Below are positions 9,541-17,386 of a stretch of 64,000 bases of DNA, piece by piece. The stretch comes from JAWMQL01 sp033283165. Its GTDB lineage: Bacteria; Pseudomonadota; Gammaproteobacteria; Pseudomonadales; Halieaceae. A program made the translations under genes and the position numbers. The notes under the pieces were generated by a model. The model worked only from the letters and a program-made list of their open reading frames with translations. It did not search any database and had not been told where the DNA came from. The stretch lies in assembly GCA_033283165.1 (NCBI GenBank), contig JAWMQL010000006.1:186001-250000 (forward strand). Direction: 5' to 3'. The first letter of the stretch is position 1, and every line of letters starts with the position of its first letter.

Positions 9541-9735
9541 ATGGGTAGGCTGATCGGGCTGCTGGTCGTATTGCTGCTGGTGGGACTCGCCATCGTCAGA
9601 TCGAAAGACGGTGCCGACGATTCCGCCGGTGTGATTCCGCAGGGCCACCAGGACGCCCTGGAGGATGCGCGCGCACTGGAGTCCAACCTGCAACAGATGC
9701 AGGAAAAGCGCATGCAGGAGCTGGATGGCGAGTAG
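9541..9735 (+). CDS. small single-span membrane protein
   Basis: A 64-residue protein with an N-terminal membrane segment (GLLVVLLLVGLAIV, residues 5-18) followed by a charged helix rich in Gln, Glu and Lys (ALESNLQQMQEKRMQELDGE) that could form a coiled coil. A G-rich stretch (GGAGCGGGGG) lies upstream of the ATG. It sits 86 nt after the DUF4340 gene and converges on the LysR gene with a 3-nt gap. I recognise no family; it may belong to the ABC operon. Confidence 0.6.
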   Translation: MGRLIGLLVVLLLVGLAIVRSKDGADDSAGVIPQGHQDALEDARALESNLQQMQEKRMQELDGE

Positions 9736-9738
9736 ACA

Positions 9739-10722
9739 TCAGCCCGCGTCCGGAATTCTGGACTCGGAACGGGTCAGGTGCTTCATGAGCAGGGCCCGCA
9801 TCCACTGGTGAGGCGCGCTGCGTGAGCAGCGGGTATGCCGCATCAGGGACATCTTGCCTCGGCGACCACTCTGGGAGTTGCGGATCATTCGCTGCAACTC
9901 CGCCGGCAGCTCACGCCCGGCAATGAGCGGCCGATACAGGCCACCCTCTTCAAAACCGGCATTGGCGATCAACAGGGCGTCGGTCTGGCTCAGCACGCCC
10001 ACCGCGCAGGCGAACTGACTGGTTTCCAGGATGATATTGCGGTGTACCCCGTACTGGCCCAGCACGTCATCCACCATGGAGGTATTCTCACGGCTCAGGC
10101 CGGGCAGATACAATCGCACGTGGGGATAGTCCAGAAAGTCCTTTAACTTCATCTCCGCGTCCTGCAGCGGGTGGCCATTGCGCAGGTAACATCGCGGCGC
10201 GAGAGTGGCGATGGGTTCCGCCAGGATATCCCGTTCGGGTTCGAGTGCCACAAACGCGGCAAAATCCGCCTCACCCTTCTTGAGCAGGTCCTGGTAGTTA
10301 CTGCCCACCTCACCGGTGATCAGCTGCACACCCGGCGCCACCCGCACCAGCTCCTCCATCAGGCTGGGCAGGAGCGATTCACTCAGTAACGGCGGCAACA
10401 ACAGCCTGAAACTGCCGACGTAACTGGCCGGGCTGAATTCCTCGTTGCCCAGGACTTTTTCCACCGACTCGAGCAGGGCCGGCAACTCGCGCGCCAGTTG
10501 TTCAGCCCGGGGCGTCGGCACCAGGCCGTGGGCGGTGCGGGTGAACAATTCGTCCTCGAAGGATTCGCGCAGTTTCTGCAGGGTTTTGCTGAGTGCCGGC
10601 TGAGATACCGACAGACGCTCGGCGGCGCGGGTGACGTTGCGCTCCTCCAGCAGGATCTGCAGGGCCACCAGCAGGTTGAGATCCGTGCGGATCAATTTGC
10701 GAGAAATCACACCCCACTCCAT
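9739..10722 (-). CDS. LysR-family transcriptional regulator
   Basis: The 327-residue protein has an N-terminal winged helix (TDLNLLVALQILLEERNVTRAAERL, SVSQPALSKTLQKLRE, FTRTAHGLVPTPRAEQL) and a two-lobed effector domain beginning near residue 95. The ATG at 10722 was chosen because it opens with MEWGVISRKL just before the HTH. It also has an AGAAG ribosome site 7 nt upstream; longer readings run through the putative operator. Effector and targets are not evident. The divergent neighbour is a DUF4136 lipoprotein gene. Confidence 0.92.
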   Translation of the reverse strand: MEWGVISRKLIRTDLNLLVALQILLEERNVTRAAERLSVSQPALSKTLQKLRESFEDELFTRTAHGLVPTPRAEQLARELPALLESVEKVLGNEEFSPASYVGSFRLLLPPLLSESLLPSLMEELVRVAPGVQLITGEVGSNYQDLLKKGEADFAAFVALEPERDILAEPIATLAPRCYLRNGHPLQDAEMKLKDFLDYPHVRLYLPGLSRENTSMVDDVLGQYGVHRNIILETSQFACAVGVLSQTDALLIANAGFEEGGLYRPLIAGRELPAELQRMIRNSQSGRRGKMSLMRHTRCSRSAPHQWMRALLMKHLTRSESRIPDAG

Positions 10723-10725
10723 GAA

Positions 10726-10740
10726 ATAACTTCTAGTTAT
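10726..10740. promoter_or_regulatory. candidate LysR operator (T-N11-A palindrome)
   Basis: ATAACT-TCT-AGTTAT is a perfect 6-bp inverted repeat. Read on either strand its core fits the LysR consensus T-N11-A. It lies 3 nt upstream of the regulator's ATG and overlaps its ribosome site, which suits negative autoregulation. Whether it also affects the divergent lipoprotein gene 156 nt away is unknown. Confidence 0.55.
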
Positions 10741-10896
10741 GCGCGAGATGATAGCAGGTCCCGCCTGCGAATACCCAGCCAAATTTACCCGTCCGCGGGG
10801 GCACGCCGATTCGGTAGCTGCCCCGGGTAATGACTGCTACCATGACGGCCGAATGCGCGGCCGCGCTGCGCCGCACCCGAATCAACGAGGATTACC

Positions 10897-11478
10897 ATGC
10901 CTTACCCGAAGACCCTGGCCGCGGTTCTACTGGCACTTCTGGTTACTGCCTGCGCCAGCGGCGTGCAAACCCGTCCCGGCGACACCACTTCTTTCGAACA
11001 GGCAAATTATCAGTTTTATCGCTGGCGCTCACAGCCCCTGGACAACAGCAGCAACTCCCTGGATCCGGTCTATGTGCTGGACCCGATCCTGCGCCGCGAG
11101 GTCGACACGGCCCTGCAGGACAAGGGCTACGTGCTGGACCCGGAGCGGGCCCAGTTCAGTGTCGACTACATCTTTGCCCCGGGCCTGATCATGGGCGAAA
11201 AAAGCGCGGATGCGACCAATATCCAGACCTACCCCACGGTGATACCCAACCGGCAGGTCAACCAGGCGGTGGTGGACAACGCCTATGCCCTGGGCGGTGT
11301 CAAGGAAACCAGCAACATCGGCTTGCAGTTCAACGACATCGCGCGCAACGAGGAAGTGTGGCGTGTGGTCATCACCAAGATCGTGGAAGACGTCAACGAG
11401 GTCGATCCGGAGCGCATCGAACGGAACGCCCACGAGGCGGTGACCAGGGGACTCCGTACCCTGCCCCCGGCTCAGTAG
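10897..11478 (+). CDS. DUF4136 domain lipoprotein
   Basis: The 193-residue protein begins with a lipoprotein signal peptide (AAVLLALLVTAC, lipobox cysteine at 19). A DUF4136 fold follows: a central YQFYRWRSQPL start, DPILRREVDTALQDKGYVLD, then FSVDYIFAPG. The family consists of outer-membrane-anchored lipoproteins of unknown role. The ATG follows an ACGAGGA ribosome site. The 3' end overlaps the convergent dehydrogenase gene by 7 nt. Confidence 0.88.
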   Translation: MPYPKTLAAVLLALLVTACASGVQTRPGDTTSFEQANYQFYRWRSQPLDNSSNSLDPVYVLDPILRREVDTALQDKGYVLDPERAQFSVDYIFAPGLIMGEKSADATNIQTYPTVIPNRQVNQAVVDNAYALGGVKETSNIGLQFNDIARNEEVWRVVITKIVEDVNEVDPERIERNAHEAVTRGLRTLPPAQ

Positions 11479-12449
11479 ACCTCAGGATTCACACAGTGCG
11501 GCATCGCCTGCCCGCGCAGGGCTGCCAGGGCGTTCTCCGCCGCCAGGTCGGCCATGCGGGCCCGGGTCAGTACCGTGGCGCTGCCGATGTGTGGCGCCAC
11601 CACCACGTTGGGCAGCGCCAGTAGCGGATTATCCGATGCCACCGGCTCCCGTTCGAACACATCGATGCCGGCCGCGTACAGCTGGCCCCGGGACAGGGCT
11701 TCCGCCAGTGCCCGCTCGTCCACGATGCCACCGCGGGCGGTATTCACCAGCACCGCGCCCGGCTTCATCATGGCGATACGACGGGCGTCGAGCAGGTCGC
11801 GTGTATCGGCAGTCAGGGCCACGTTGACGCTGACAAAGTCACTGCGCAGCAACAGTTCCTCCAGGGATACCGGGTCGACACCGGGCACTTCGCGGGGCGT
11901 CCTGTTCCAGCCCAGTACCTGCATACCGAAACCCGCTGCCCGCCTCGCCACGGCCTGTCCGATCGCGCCCAGGCCGATGATCCCCAGGGTTGCACCACTC
12001 ACGTCCTTGCCGGTGAAGAATTCGGGCGACCAGCGATTGTCCTGGCGCCAGTTCCCCTGGCGCACAAACTGGTCCGCCTCGGGCACCCGCCGGGCCGCCG
12101 CCAACAACAGGGCAAAGGCCGTATCGGCGGTCGTGTCCACCAACACGCCGGGCGTATTGCCCAGGGGTATGCCGCGCTCGGTCAGGGCGGCCACGTCCAC
12201 GTGGTCCACCCCCACCGACATACTGGAGACGAATTCCAGCCGGGGCATGGCCTGGATCAGCTCCCGGTCCAGCCGGTCAGTCAGCAGGCAGATCAGGCCC
12301 TGGCAGTCAGCGAGTTCTTCGCGCAGGGTCTCAGGGGGCAACAGCCCCGGACCCATCCAGACATTCATGTCACAGTATTGCGCCAGCGCGTGAATGCGTG
12401 CGCCGGGTAAGCGGTGAGTGACCAGCACTTTCTTGCTTATGGCTTCCAC
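11472..12449 (-). CDS. D-isomer 2-hydroxyacid dehydrogenase (glyoxylate/hydroxypyruvate reductase type)
   Basis: NAD(P)H-dependent cytosolic reductase. The 325-residue protein shows the nucleotide-binding motif GIIGLGAIGQAVARRA, then NTARGGIVDERALAEAL with the catalytic Arg. It continues to GIDVFEREP with the catalytic Glu, and HIGSAT with the catalytic His. SMSVGVDHVDVAAL and GNTPGVLVDTTADTAFALLLAAARR are typical of the GRHPR/D-glycerate dehydrogenase branch. Glyoxylate or hydroxypyruvate is the most probable substrate; the exact specificity is inferred. It stands first in a leftward reading that faces the lipoprotein gene. Confidence 0.9.
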   Translation of the reverse strand: MEAISKKVLVTHRLPGARIHALAQYCDMNVWMGPGLLPPETLREELADCQGLICLLTDRLDRELIQAMPRLEFVSSMSVGVDHVDVAALTERGIPLGNTPGVLVDTTADTAFALLLAAARRVPEADQFVRQGNWRQDNRWSPEFFTGKDVSGATLGIIGLGAIGQAVARRAAGFGMQVLGWNRTPREVPGVDPVSLEELLLRSDFVSVNVALTADTRDLLDARRIAMMKPGAVLVNTARGGIVDERALAEALSRGQLYAAGIDVFEREPVASDNPLLALPNVVVAPHIGSATVLTRARMADLAAENALAALRGQAMPHCVNPEVY

Positions 12450-12467
12450 AGCATTTCCCCGGCCGCG

Positions 12468-12893
12468 TCAACCGGGTTCCGCCACCGGATCCAGTTGGCA
12501 GCGGGCCTGCAACCCCAGGCGCCACTCATACAACTGTTCGCCGGTGTAAGCCGGACCCGGCGGCAGGTTGCCCCAGACCGGCTGCGGCCAGGCGGCATCA
12601 CCCTCGCGACGGCCGATAATATGCAGGTGCATTTGCGGCACCTGGTTGCCCAGGCCGGCCACGTTGACCTTGGGCCAGCCCAGGTCCGTCTTGATATAGC
12701 GGGACAGGGACGCGGCATCCGCGAATACCCGCTCACGCTGGGATGGCGGCAGATCCAGGACATCGTTCAAGCCGGTCTCCGGCACCAGGATCAGCCAGGG
12801 CAACAGCGCATTGCGGTGCAATAATAGGGCGCCGCTTGGGAGTTGCCCCAGCAGGTGACAGTCCGCCAGCAGCTGCGGGTGAATGGCGGTCAA
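12468..12893 (-). CDS. HIT-domain protein
   Basis: A 141-residue histidine-triad nucleotide hydrolase/transferase relative. The triad region is NVAGLGNQVPQMHLHIIGRREGDAAWPQPVWG, in which QMHLHII is the HxHxx motif. The start was set at TTG 12893, which gives the family-like N terminus TAIHPQLLADCHLLGQLP and overlaps the upstream SDR stop as TTGA. A GTG at 12923 would add ten residues of no family likeness. Coupled expression with the SDR is likely. The substrate is unknown. Confidence 0.85.
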   Translation of the reverse strand: MTAIHPQLLADCHLLGQLPSGALLLHRNALLPWLILVPETGLNDVLDLPPSQRERVFADAASLSRYIKTDLGWPKVNVAGLGNQVPQMHLHIIGRREGDAAWPQPVWGNLPPGPAYTGEQLYEWRLGLQARCQLDPVAEPG

Positions 12894-13654
12894 ATCGTCA
12901 TACCCCCGTCCACCACGATGCACTCGCCGTTGGTGTAGCTGCTGGCCTCGGACACCAGGTAAAGCACCGTGCCCGCCATCTCCCGCGGCTGCGCATGCCG
13001 CCCCAGGGGTATGCGCTTGATCGCCTCGTCGTGAAACTCCTTGTTTTCAAACAGTGCCCCGGCAAATTTGGTCTCGGTCAGGCCGGGCAGGAGCGCATTG
13101 CAACGGATGCCGAAGCCGCCGCACTCCTTGGCGAAGACCTTCGTCATATTGACCACCGCCGCCTTGGTGATCGAGTAGATACCCTGCCAGACCGCGGGCT
13201 GCAGGGCGTTGACCGACGCGGTGTTGACAATGGCACCGCCACCCTGGTCCCGCATCAGCTTACCGGCCTCGATGGACATGAAGAAATAGCCGCGGATATT
13301 GACCTCGACGGTCTTGTTGAAGGCTCCCAGGTCCGTGTCCAGCACGTGGCCAAAATAGGGATTGGTCGCAGCGTTGTTCACGCTGATATCCAGGCGCCCG
13401 TGAGCCTGGCGGATGTGGGCGAACAGGGTCGCGATATCGTCCAGGGACCCCACGTGGCAGGCCTGCGCCTCGGCGCTGCCGCCATCCTCGACAATGCTGT
13501 CGGCTACCCGCTGGCAGTCGTCGATACGGCGGCTGGACACGATCACGTGCGCACCCTGCGCGGCCAGCAGGCGGGCGACCTCCTCGCCGATCCCGCGGCT
13601 GGCACCGCTCACCAGGGCGATCTTGCCTGTCAGGTCAAACAAATCCGTACTCAT
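12890..13654 (-). CDS. short-chain dehydrogenase/reductase (SDR)
   Basis: A 254-residue classical SDR of the cytosol. Cofactor motif GASRGIGEEVARLLA (TGxxxGxG type), structural motif NNAATNP, catalytic serine in NTASVNA, and catalytic YSITK. The C-terminal GECIVVDGGMTI is typical of FabG-like and DHRS4-like enzymes. HVIVSSRR after the first Rossmann strand favours NADP(H). The true substrate is not evident. Cotranscribed with the HIT gene downstream (TTGA overlap) and the MFS gene 3 nt upstream. Confidence 0.92.
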   Translation of the reverse strand: MSTDLFDLTGKIALVSGASRGIGEEVARLLAAQGAHVIVSSRRIDDCQRVADSIVEDGGSAEAQACHVGSLDDIATLFAHIRQAHGRLDISVNNAATNPYFGHVLDTDLGAFNKTVEVNIRGYFFMSIEAGKLMRDQGGGAIVNTASVNALQPAVWQGIYSITKAAVVNMTKVFAKECGGFGIRCNALLPGLTETKFAGALFENKEFHDEAIKRIPLGRHAQPREMAGTVLYLVSEASSYTNGECIVVDGGMTI

Positions 13655-13657
13655 CTG

Positions 13658-14845
13658 TTACTGCTCCTCCTGCAAATGCATTGCCCGGTGCGCGTTGCTC
13701 GCGACCCAGCAGAAATATACCGCCACCAGGGCGGCACTGAATACCCAGGCGCCAGTGTAACCAAATGCCGCGAGGTTGGTACCTGCCAGCAGCGGCCCCG
13801 CCACCCTTCCAACCGATGCCGAGGTACTGGTGGCACCCATCACCTCGCCCCGGAACTCCAGCGGCACCCGCTGGGTCAGCAGGCTGTTCAACAGGGGCAT
13901 ACAGAGGGTAGCGCCGGTCATGGCCAGGTAGGCCGGGCCGATCATGGCGGGCACGGAGGGGCCCATGGCAGACGCCGCGCCGGCCAGCAACAGGCCGACC
14001 AGGTAAGCTCCCACCGCCAGCCGCAACAGGGGCCACTCCCCGAGTGCCCGTACCATCCGGCCCATGAGTCCGCCCTGGAACAGCACCATCAGCGCACCCT
14101 GGATACCGAAAACGACCCCCACCTCGCGGGCACCCCAGCCCAGCATGTCACCAACCCACAGAGGCAACAGGTAGGTGGCCGCGCTGACCCCGGAATTGTG
14201 CAGGGCGTACTGCAGGATGAAGAGCCGGTTGCCGGTGCGTTTCAACATGGGCAGCAGGCGCTCCATCGCCGGCGCCCCCGCGACGCGGGCCGGGCGCCGC
14301 CGCTCCGGGGGCAGTGATTCCGGCAGGAACAGTGCCGCGGCCACAATCGCCGCCAGCGACATCCCGCCGGCAAAGACGCAGGGCAGGGTGAAACTGGTGC
14401 CGTCGCCGGATAACAGGCCACCCAGCACCGGCCCCAGCACCAGGCCCATGCCCCACGCGGCGCCGATCAGGCCCATACCGCGGGCGCGGTCCTGCGGCCC
14501 GGTAACGTCCGCCATCATCGCCGATGCGACACCGAAGTTACCGGCCATCAGGCCACCCCACACGCGCGCTGCGTAGACCATCCACAGCTCGGTGGCCAGA
14601 CCCAGCATGACATAGGACAGGGCTGCCCCGGCCAGGCAGATCATGATGACGGGTTTACGGCCGATACGATCAGACAGGCGACCCCAGAGAGGTCCACAGA
14701 GGCCGGAGCACAGGGCGTAAACGACCAGGATGAGGGCAACATCCATTTTGTCGCCGCCCAGTTGCGGCGACAGGAAGGGCAGGATGGGCACCACCATGCC
14801 GAAGCCGATCAGGTCCAGCAGCACCACCCCGAACAGCAGTGGCAT
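13658..14845 (-). CDS. MFS transporter, DHA1/TetA-like
   Basis: A 395-residue inner-membrane secondary transporter with about 12 hydrophobic spans. The loop 2-3 motif is GRLSDRIGRKPVIM, the MFS motif A. GLIGAAWGMGLVLGPVLGGLL in span 5 is motif C, found in drug:H+ antiporters. The opening MPLLFGVVLLDLIGFGMVVPILP is characteristic of the TetA group. It is likely an exporter, with substrate unknown. Start and the upstream META gene stop overlap as TGATG. Confidence 0.92.
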   Translation of the reverse strand: MPLLFGVVLLDLIGFGMVVPILPFLSPQLGGDKMDVALILVVYALCSGLCGPLWGRLSDRIGRKPVIMICLAGAALSYVMLGLATELWMVYAARVWGGLMAGNFGVASAMMADVTGPQDRARGMGLIGAAWGMGLVLGPVLGGLLSGDGTSFTLPCVFAGGMSLAAIVAAALFLPESLPPERRRPARVAGAPAMERLLPMLKRTGNRLFILQYALHNSGVSAATYLLPLWVGDMLGWGAREVGVVFGIQGALMVLFQGGLMGRMVRALGEWPLLRLAVGAYLVGLLLAGAASAMGPSVPAMIGPAYLAMTGATLCMPLLNSLLTQRVPLEFRGEVMGATSTSASVGRVAGPLLAGTNLAAFGYTGAWVFSAALVAVYFCWVASNAHRAMHLQEEQ

Positions 14846-15279
14846 CAGTCAGTCGCCCCGGACTCCTCCCGGTAACGGGCCACGACGCTGTCCCCGTCCA
14901 GCAGCAGTAACTGCCCTGCCTCCCTGCGATAGGCTTTCACCCGGCCCAGCGCCCGGTGATAGGCGCGTTCCGCGTCCATGCCCTCGGGGCAGGCCTTCAT
15001 CGTCATGGCCAGCTGCCCGAAGCTCAGCGAGGCACCCTGTAACCGGTATTCTCCGAAAAAACGGTTACAGCCACCGAACCCGGAGGCCCGGCGCTCTCCG
15101 GAATCCAGTTGCAGGGTCAGCAACTGGCCCCGATCCCCGCGCGGAGGTGCCGCGCCGTCCAACTCGGTCAGTTGCCACACAACCCCTTCTATCGCCGGCA
15201 TAGCACTCCCCCCGCCATTGTCACAGGCTGCCACGCCGGCCAGCGCCACCAGCAGCGGTATCATCCGGGCAATTGTCAT
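14845..15279 (-). CDS. META-domain lipoprotein (HslJ-like)
   Basis: A 144-residue lipoprotein. The signal peptide ends at a lipobox (ALAGVAAC, C19). It is followed by a META domain with VWQLTEL, FGGCNRFFGEYRL, LSFGQLAMTMKACPEGM and LLLLDGD. The motif GGCNRFFG and the paired cysteines (C93? by position near GGCN and KACP) are normal for HslJ-type proteins, linked elsewhere to envelope stress or novobiocin resistance. Here it leads a leftward set META-MFS-SDR-HIT with 1-3 nt or overlapping junctions. Confidence 0.87.
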   Translation of the reverse strand: MTIARMIPLLVALAGVAACDNGGGSAMPAIEGVVWQLTELDGAAPPRGDRGQLLTLQLDSGERRASGFGGCNRFFGEYRLQGASLSFGQLAMTMKACPEGMDAERAYHRALGRVKAYRREAGQLLLLDGDSVVARYREESGATD

Positions 15280-15296
15280 AAAGGCCGCACTCCTGT

Positions 15297-15680
15297 TCAG
15301 GCGGAAAGTTGTTCCAGCATGGCCGCCATTTTCGCCTGCATCAGGTGCACCGCTTTCAGTGGCCGGATCATGACCCTGAATTCGCTGATCAGACCGTCGC
15401 TGTCAAAGGTCATGATGTCCACGCCATTGATCAGGATACCGTCCACCTCGCACTCGAATTCCAGCACCGTGTGTGCGCCGCTGGCAACCTCCTTGACGTA
15501 GCGGAAGCTGTCGTTGAAGACCTGCATCGCGCCGCTCAGGTACAGGACCACCAGGTCCCTGCCCTGCTGCGGGGTGTGCAGCACCGGCGACACGAACTTA
15601 CAATCCGGCGCCAGCACCTCAGGCAAACGCGCAACGTCCCTGCCGGCGACAATAGCATGCCATTTCTCCAGAGTAGTCAA
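15297..15680 (-). CDS. nuclear transport factor 2-like (SnoaL-type) protein
   Basis: A 127-residue single-domain protein of the cystatin-like alpha+beta NTF2 fold: an N-terminal helix (LEKWHAIVAGRDVARLPEVLAPDCKFVSPVL), a helix with QQGRDLVVLYLSGAM, then beta strands (YVKEVASGAHTVLEFECEVDG, INGVDIMTFDSDGLISEFRVMIRP). The pocket-forming fold is clear but no substrate can be named. It lies 17 nt upstream of the META gene, in the same direction, so it may head that operon. Confidence 0.85.
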   Translation of the reverse strand: MTTLEKWHAIVAGRDVARLPEVLAPDCKFVSPVLHTPQQGRDLVVLYLSGAMQVFNDSFRYVKEVASGAHTVLEFECEVDGILINGVDIMTFDSDGLISEFRVMIRPLKAVHLMQAKMAAMLEQLSA

Positions 15681-15775
15681 ACGTCCTCCCGCGCCAGTGC
15701 GCCATCGTTAATGCCGGGTGGGGCAACTCCTGCTAAGCTGACATTTAAGCACAAAAACCGGGGTTCAGAGCCAAC

Positions 15776-16825
15776 TTGGAACTACTGCAGCAAGCTGTCG
15801 AAACGCTCTGGCCCTCAGCGGGCACCATTGCGATAGCCCTGCTGCTGGTATGGGCCATTCACCGCTACGCCAACAGGGAAGGCGGCCCGGCCAACCTGCT
15901 GTATCAACTGCTGATCTGGGTCGTCTCCTCCACCGCGGTGATCGTGGTCGTGATCCTGCTGCCCTTCAGTGAACAGACCCAGGGCCAGGTGCTGAGCCTG
16001 CTGGGTGTGGTGCTGACCGCGGTCATTGCCCTGTCCTCTACCACCTTCGTATCCAACGCCATGGCGGGCGTCATGCTGCAGGCCACCCAGCCGTTCCGGC
16101 CTGGCGACTACATCCGGGTCAATGACCAGTTCGGGCGGGTTGCGCGCCTCTCCCTGATCCATACCCAGATCCAGACCGAGTGGCGCGACCTGACCACGCT
16201 GCCCAACATGCTGCTGGTAACCAATCCGATTACCGTATTGCACCGGGAGGGCACCATCATCCACGCCGAGGTTTCAATCGGTTACGACGTCGCCTATACC
16301 CGGATCGAGGAACTGCTGCACCAGGCCGCCGTCGAGGCCGGGCTGGAACAGCCCTTCGTCCTGGTTCACGCCTTGCTGGACCACGCCGTGGTCTATCGGG
16401 CCTGCGGCTTCCTGCCGGAAATGAAAAACCTGTTGAGCGCGCGCTCCAACCTGCACAAGCGGGTGCTGGAACAACTGCATGGCAACGGGGTGGAAATCGT
16501 GTCGCCCGCGTTTATGAACCAGCGCCAGTTGGACCCGGGACGGGCCGTGATCCCCGAACAACCGGTCATTCGTGAACCGGCGGGATCGGTGTCGGACCGC
16601 GATGCCCCGGAAGCAAAAATCTTCGACATGGCAGAGGAAGCTGCCAGCCTGGAGGAACTGAAGCAACACCAGGAAGACCTGCGCCGCGACCTGAAGCGGG
16701 AACGGGCCCACCTGAAGGTCGCCACCGAGTTGGAACGCGACGCGCTGGTGACCCGCATAGCCGACCTTGAACGCCGCGAGCGCTGGTACGCGGAACTGGT
16801 CGAGCAACGCTCGGGGCAGGACTGA
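15776..16825 (+). CDS. MscS-type mechanosensitive channel family protein
   Basis: The 349-residue protein starts at TTG and has three membrane spans (about 15-30, 45-65, 75-95). The pore-lining region is LGVVLTAVIALSSTTFVSNAMAGVML, followed by FRPGDYIRVNDQFGRVARLSLIHTQIQTEWRDLTTLPN, the MscS beta domain. A cytoplasmic alpha/beta domain extends to about 260. A charged C-terminal coiled coil (about 285-345, EELKQHQEDLRRDLKRERAHL) is an added tail not present in E. coli MscS. It presumably gates on membrane tension. No clear ribosome site precedes the TTG, so the start is less certain. Confidence 0.87.
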   Translation: MELLQQAVETLWPSAGTIAIALLLVWAIHRYANREGGPANLLYQLLIWVVSSTAVIVVVILLPFSEQTQGQVLSLLGVVLTAVIALSSTTFVSNAMAGVMLQATQPFRPGDYIRVNDQFGRVARLSLIHTQIQTEWRDLTTLPNMLLVTNPITVLHREGTIIHAEVSIGYDVAYTRIEELLHQAAVEAGLEQPFVLVHALLDHAVVYRACGFLPEMKNLLSARSNLHKRVLEQLHGNGVEIVSPAFMNQRQLDPGRAVIPEQPVIREPAGSVSDRDAPEAKIFDMAEEAASLEELKQHQEDLRRDLKRERAHLKVATELERDALVTRIADLERRERWYAELVEQRSGQD

Positions 16826-16877
16826 CCGGGGCGCTGTTCACTGAACCCGGAGCATGTCCAGGCCGACCGGCCGGTGG

Positions 16878-17225
16878 CTAGAACTCGGCGTCCTGGCGAA
16901 ATTCCCGCTCGATTTTCTGCTGCAACTCATACCGGGTGACACCGCGCTCGCGACTGGTGTCGCGCATGCGCTGACGGTAGCGCTGGTGCCGGTAATACTC
17001 CACCAGGCGATCGAAGCGGGCCGGCTCGGTCTCGCCCGCTATGAGGGCCTCGATGAACGCGATATCGATGCCCACGCGGTACGCGATGCGACTGGGCCGG
17101 ATCTTGTTGGCATGGTATTCCGCCACGATATGAATCTGCTCCTCCCGGCTGTGGGTGCATTCCCGGGAGTAGCCGTAGGGAGGTGACGGTGTGCGGGAGT
17201 CGCGTTTATCGGGTGCCCTGTCCAT
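16878..17225 (-). CDS. small hypothetical protein with helix-turn-helix-like segment
   Basis: A 115-residue basic protein. The middle (REEQIHIVAEYHANKIRPSRIAYRVGIDIAFIEALIAGE) looks like a helix-turn-helix of the resolvase/Hin type, where IRPSRIAYRVGIDIAFIEALI would be the turn and recognition helix. The C terminus is highly charged (RHQRYRQRMRDTSRERGVTRYELQQK). I do not recognise a family. It could be a DNA-binding protein; this is inference. It stands between the MscS gene (convergent) and the aldehyde dehydrogenase (divergent). Confidence 0.65.
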   Translation of the reverse strand: MDRAPDKRDSRTPSPPYGYSRECTHSREEQIHIVAEYHANKIRPSRIAYRVGIDIAFIEALIAGETEPARFDRLVEYYRHQRYRQRMRDTSRERGVTRYELQQKIEREFRQDAEF

Positions 17226-17386
17226 GACCCATTTTTAGCAGCTACCCGGGAAATTACCAAATCTTCATCCCGCATGGCCAAAATTGACCGGCCCGAAGTT
17301 ACCCCGATCAATCCCGACAGCGCTATACTGCCCGCCTGTTTTTTGATCAGGCGGCCGTGCACAGAAACGGCAGGAGGAACCGGACG

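Noticed and set aside
12743..14317. 524-codon plus-strand reading across the SDR and MFS genes
   Set aside because: Antisense to two clear genes; low-complexity Gln/His/Arg content typical of GC-rich reverse frames.
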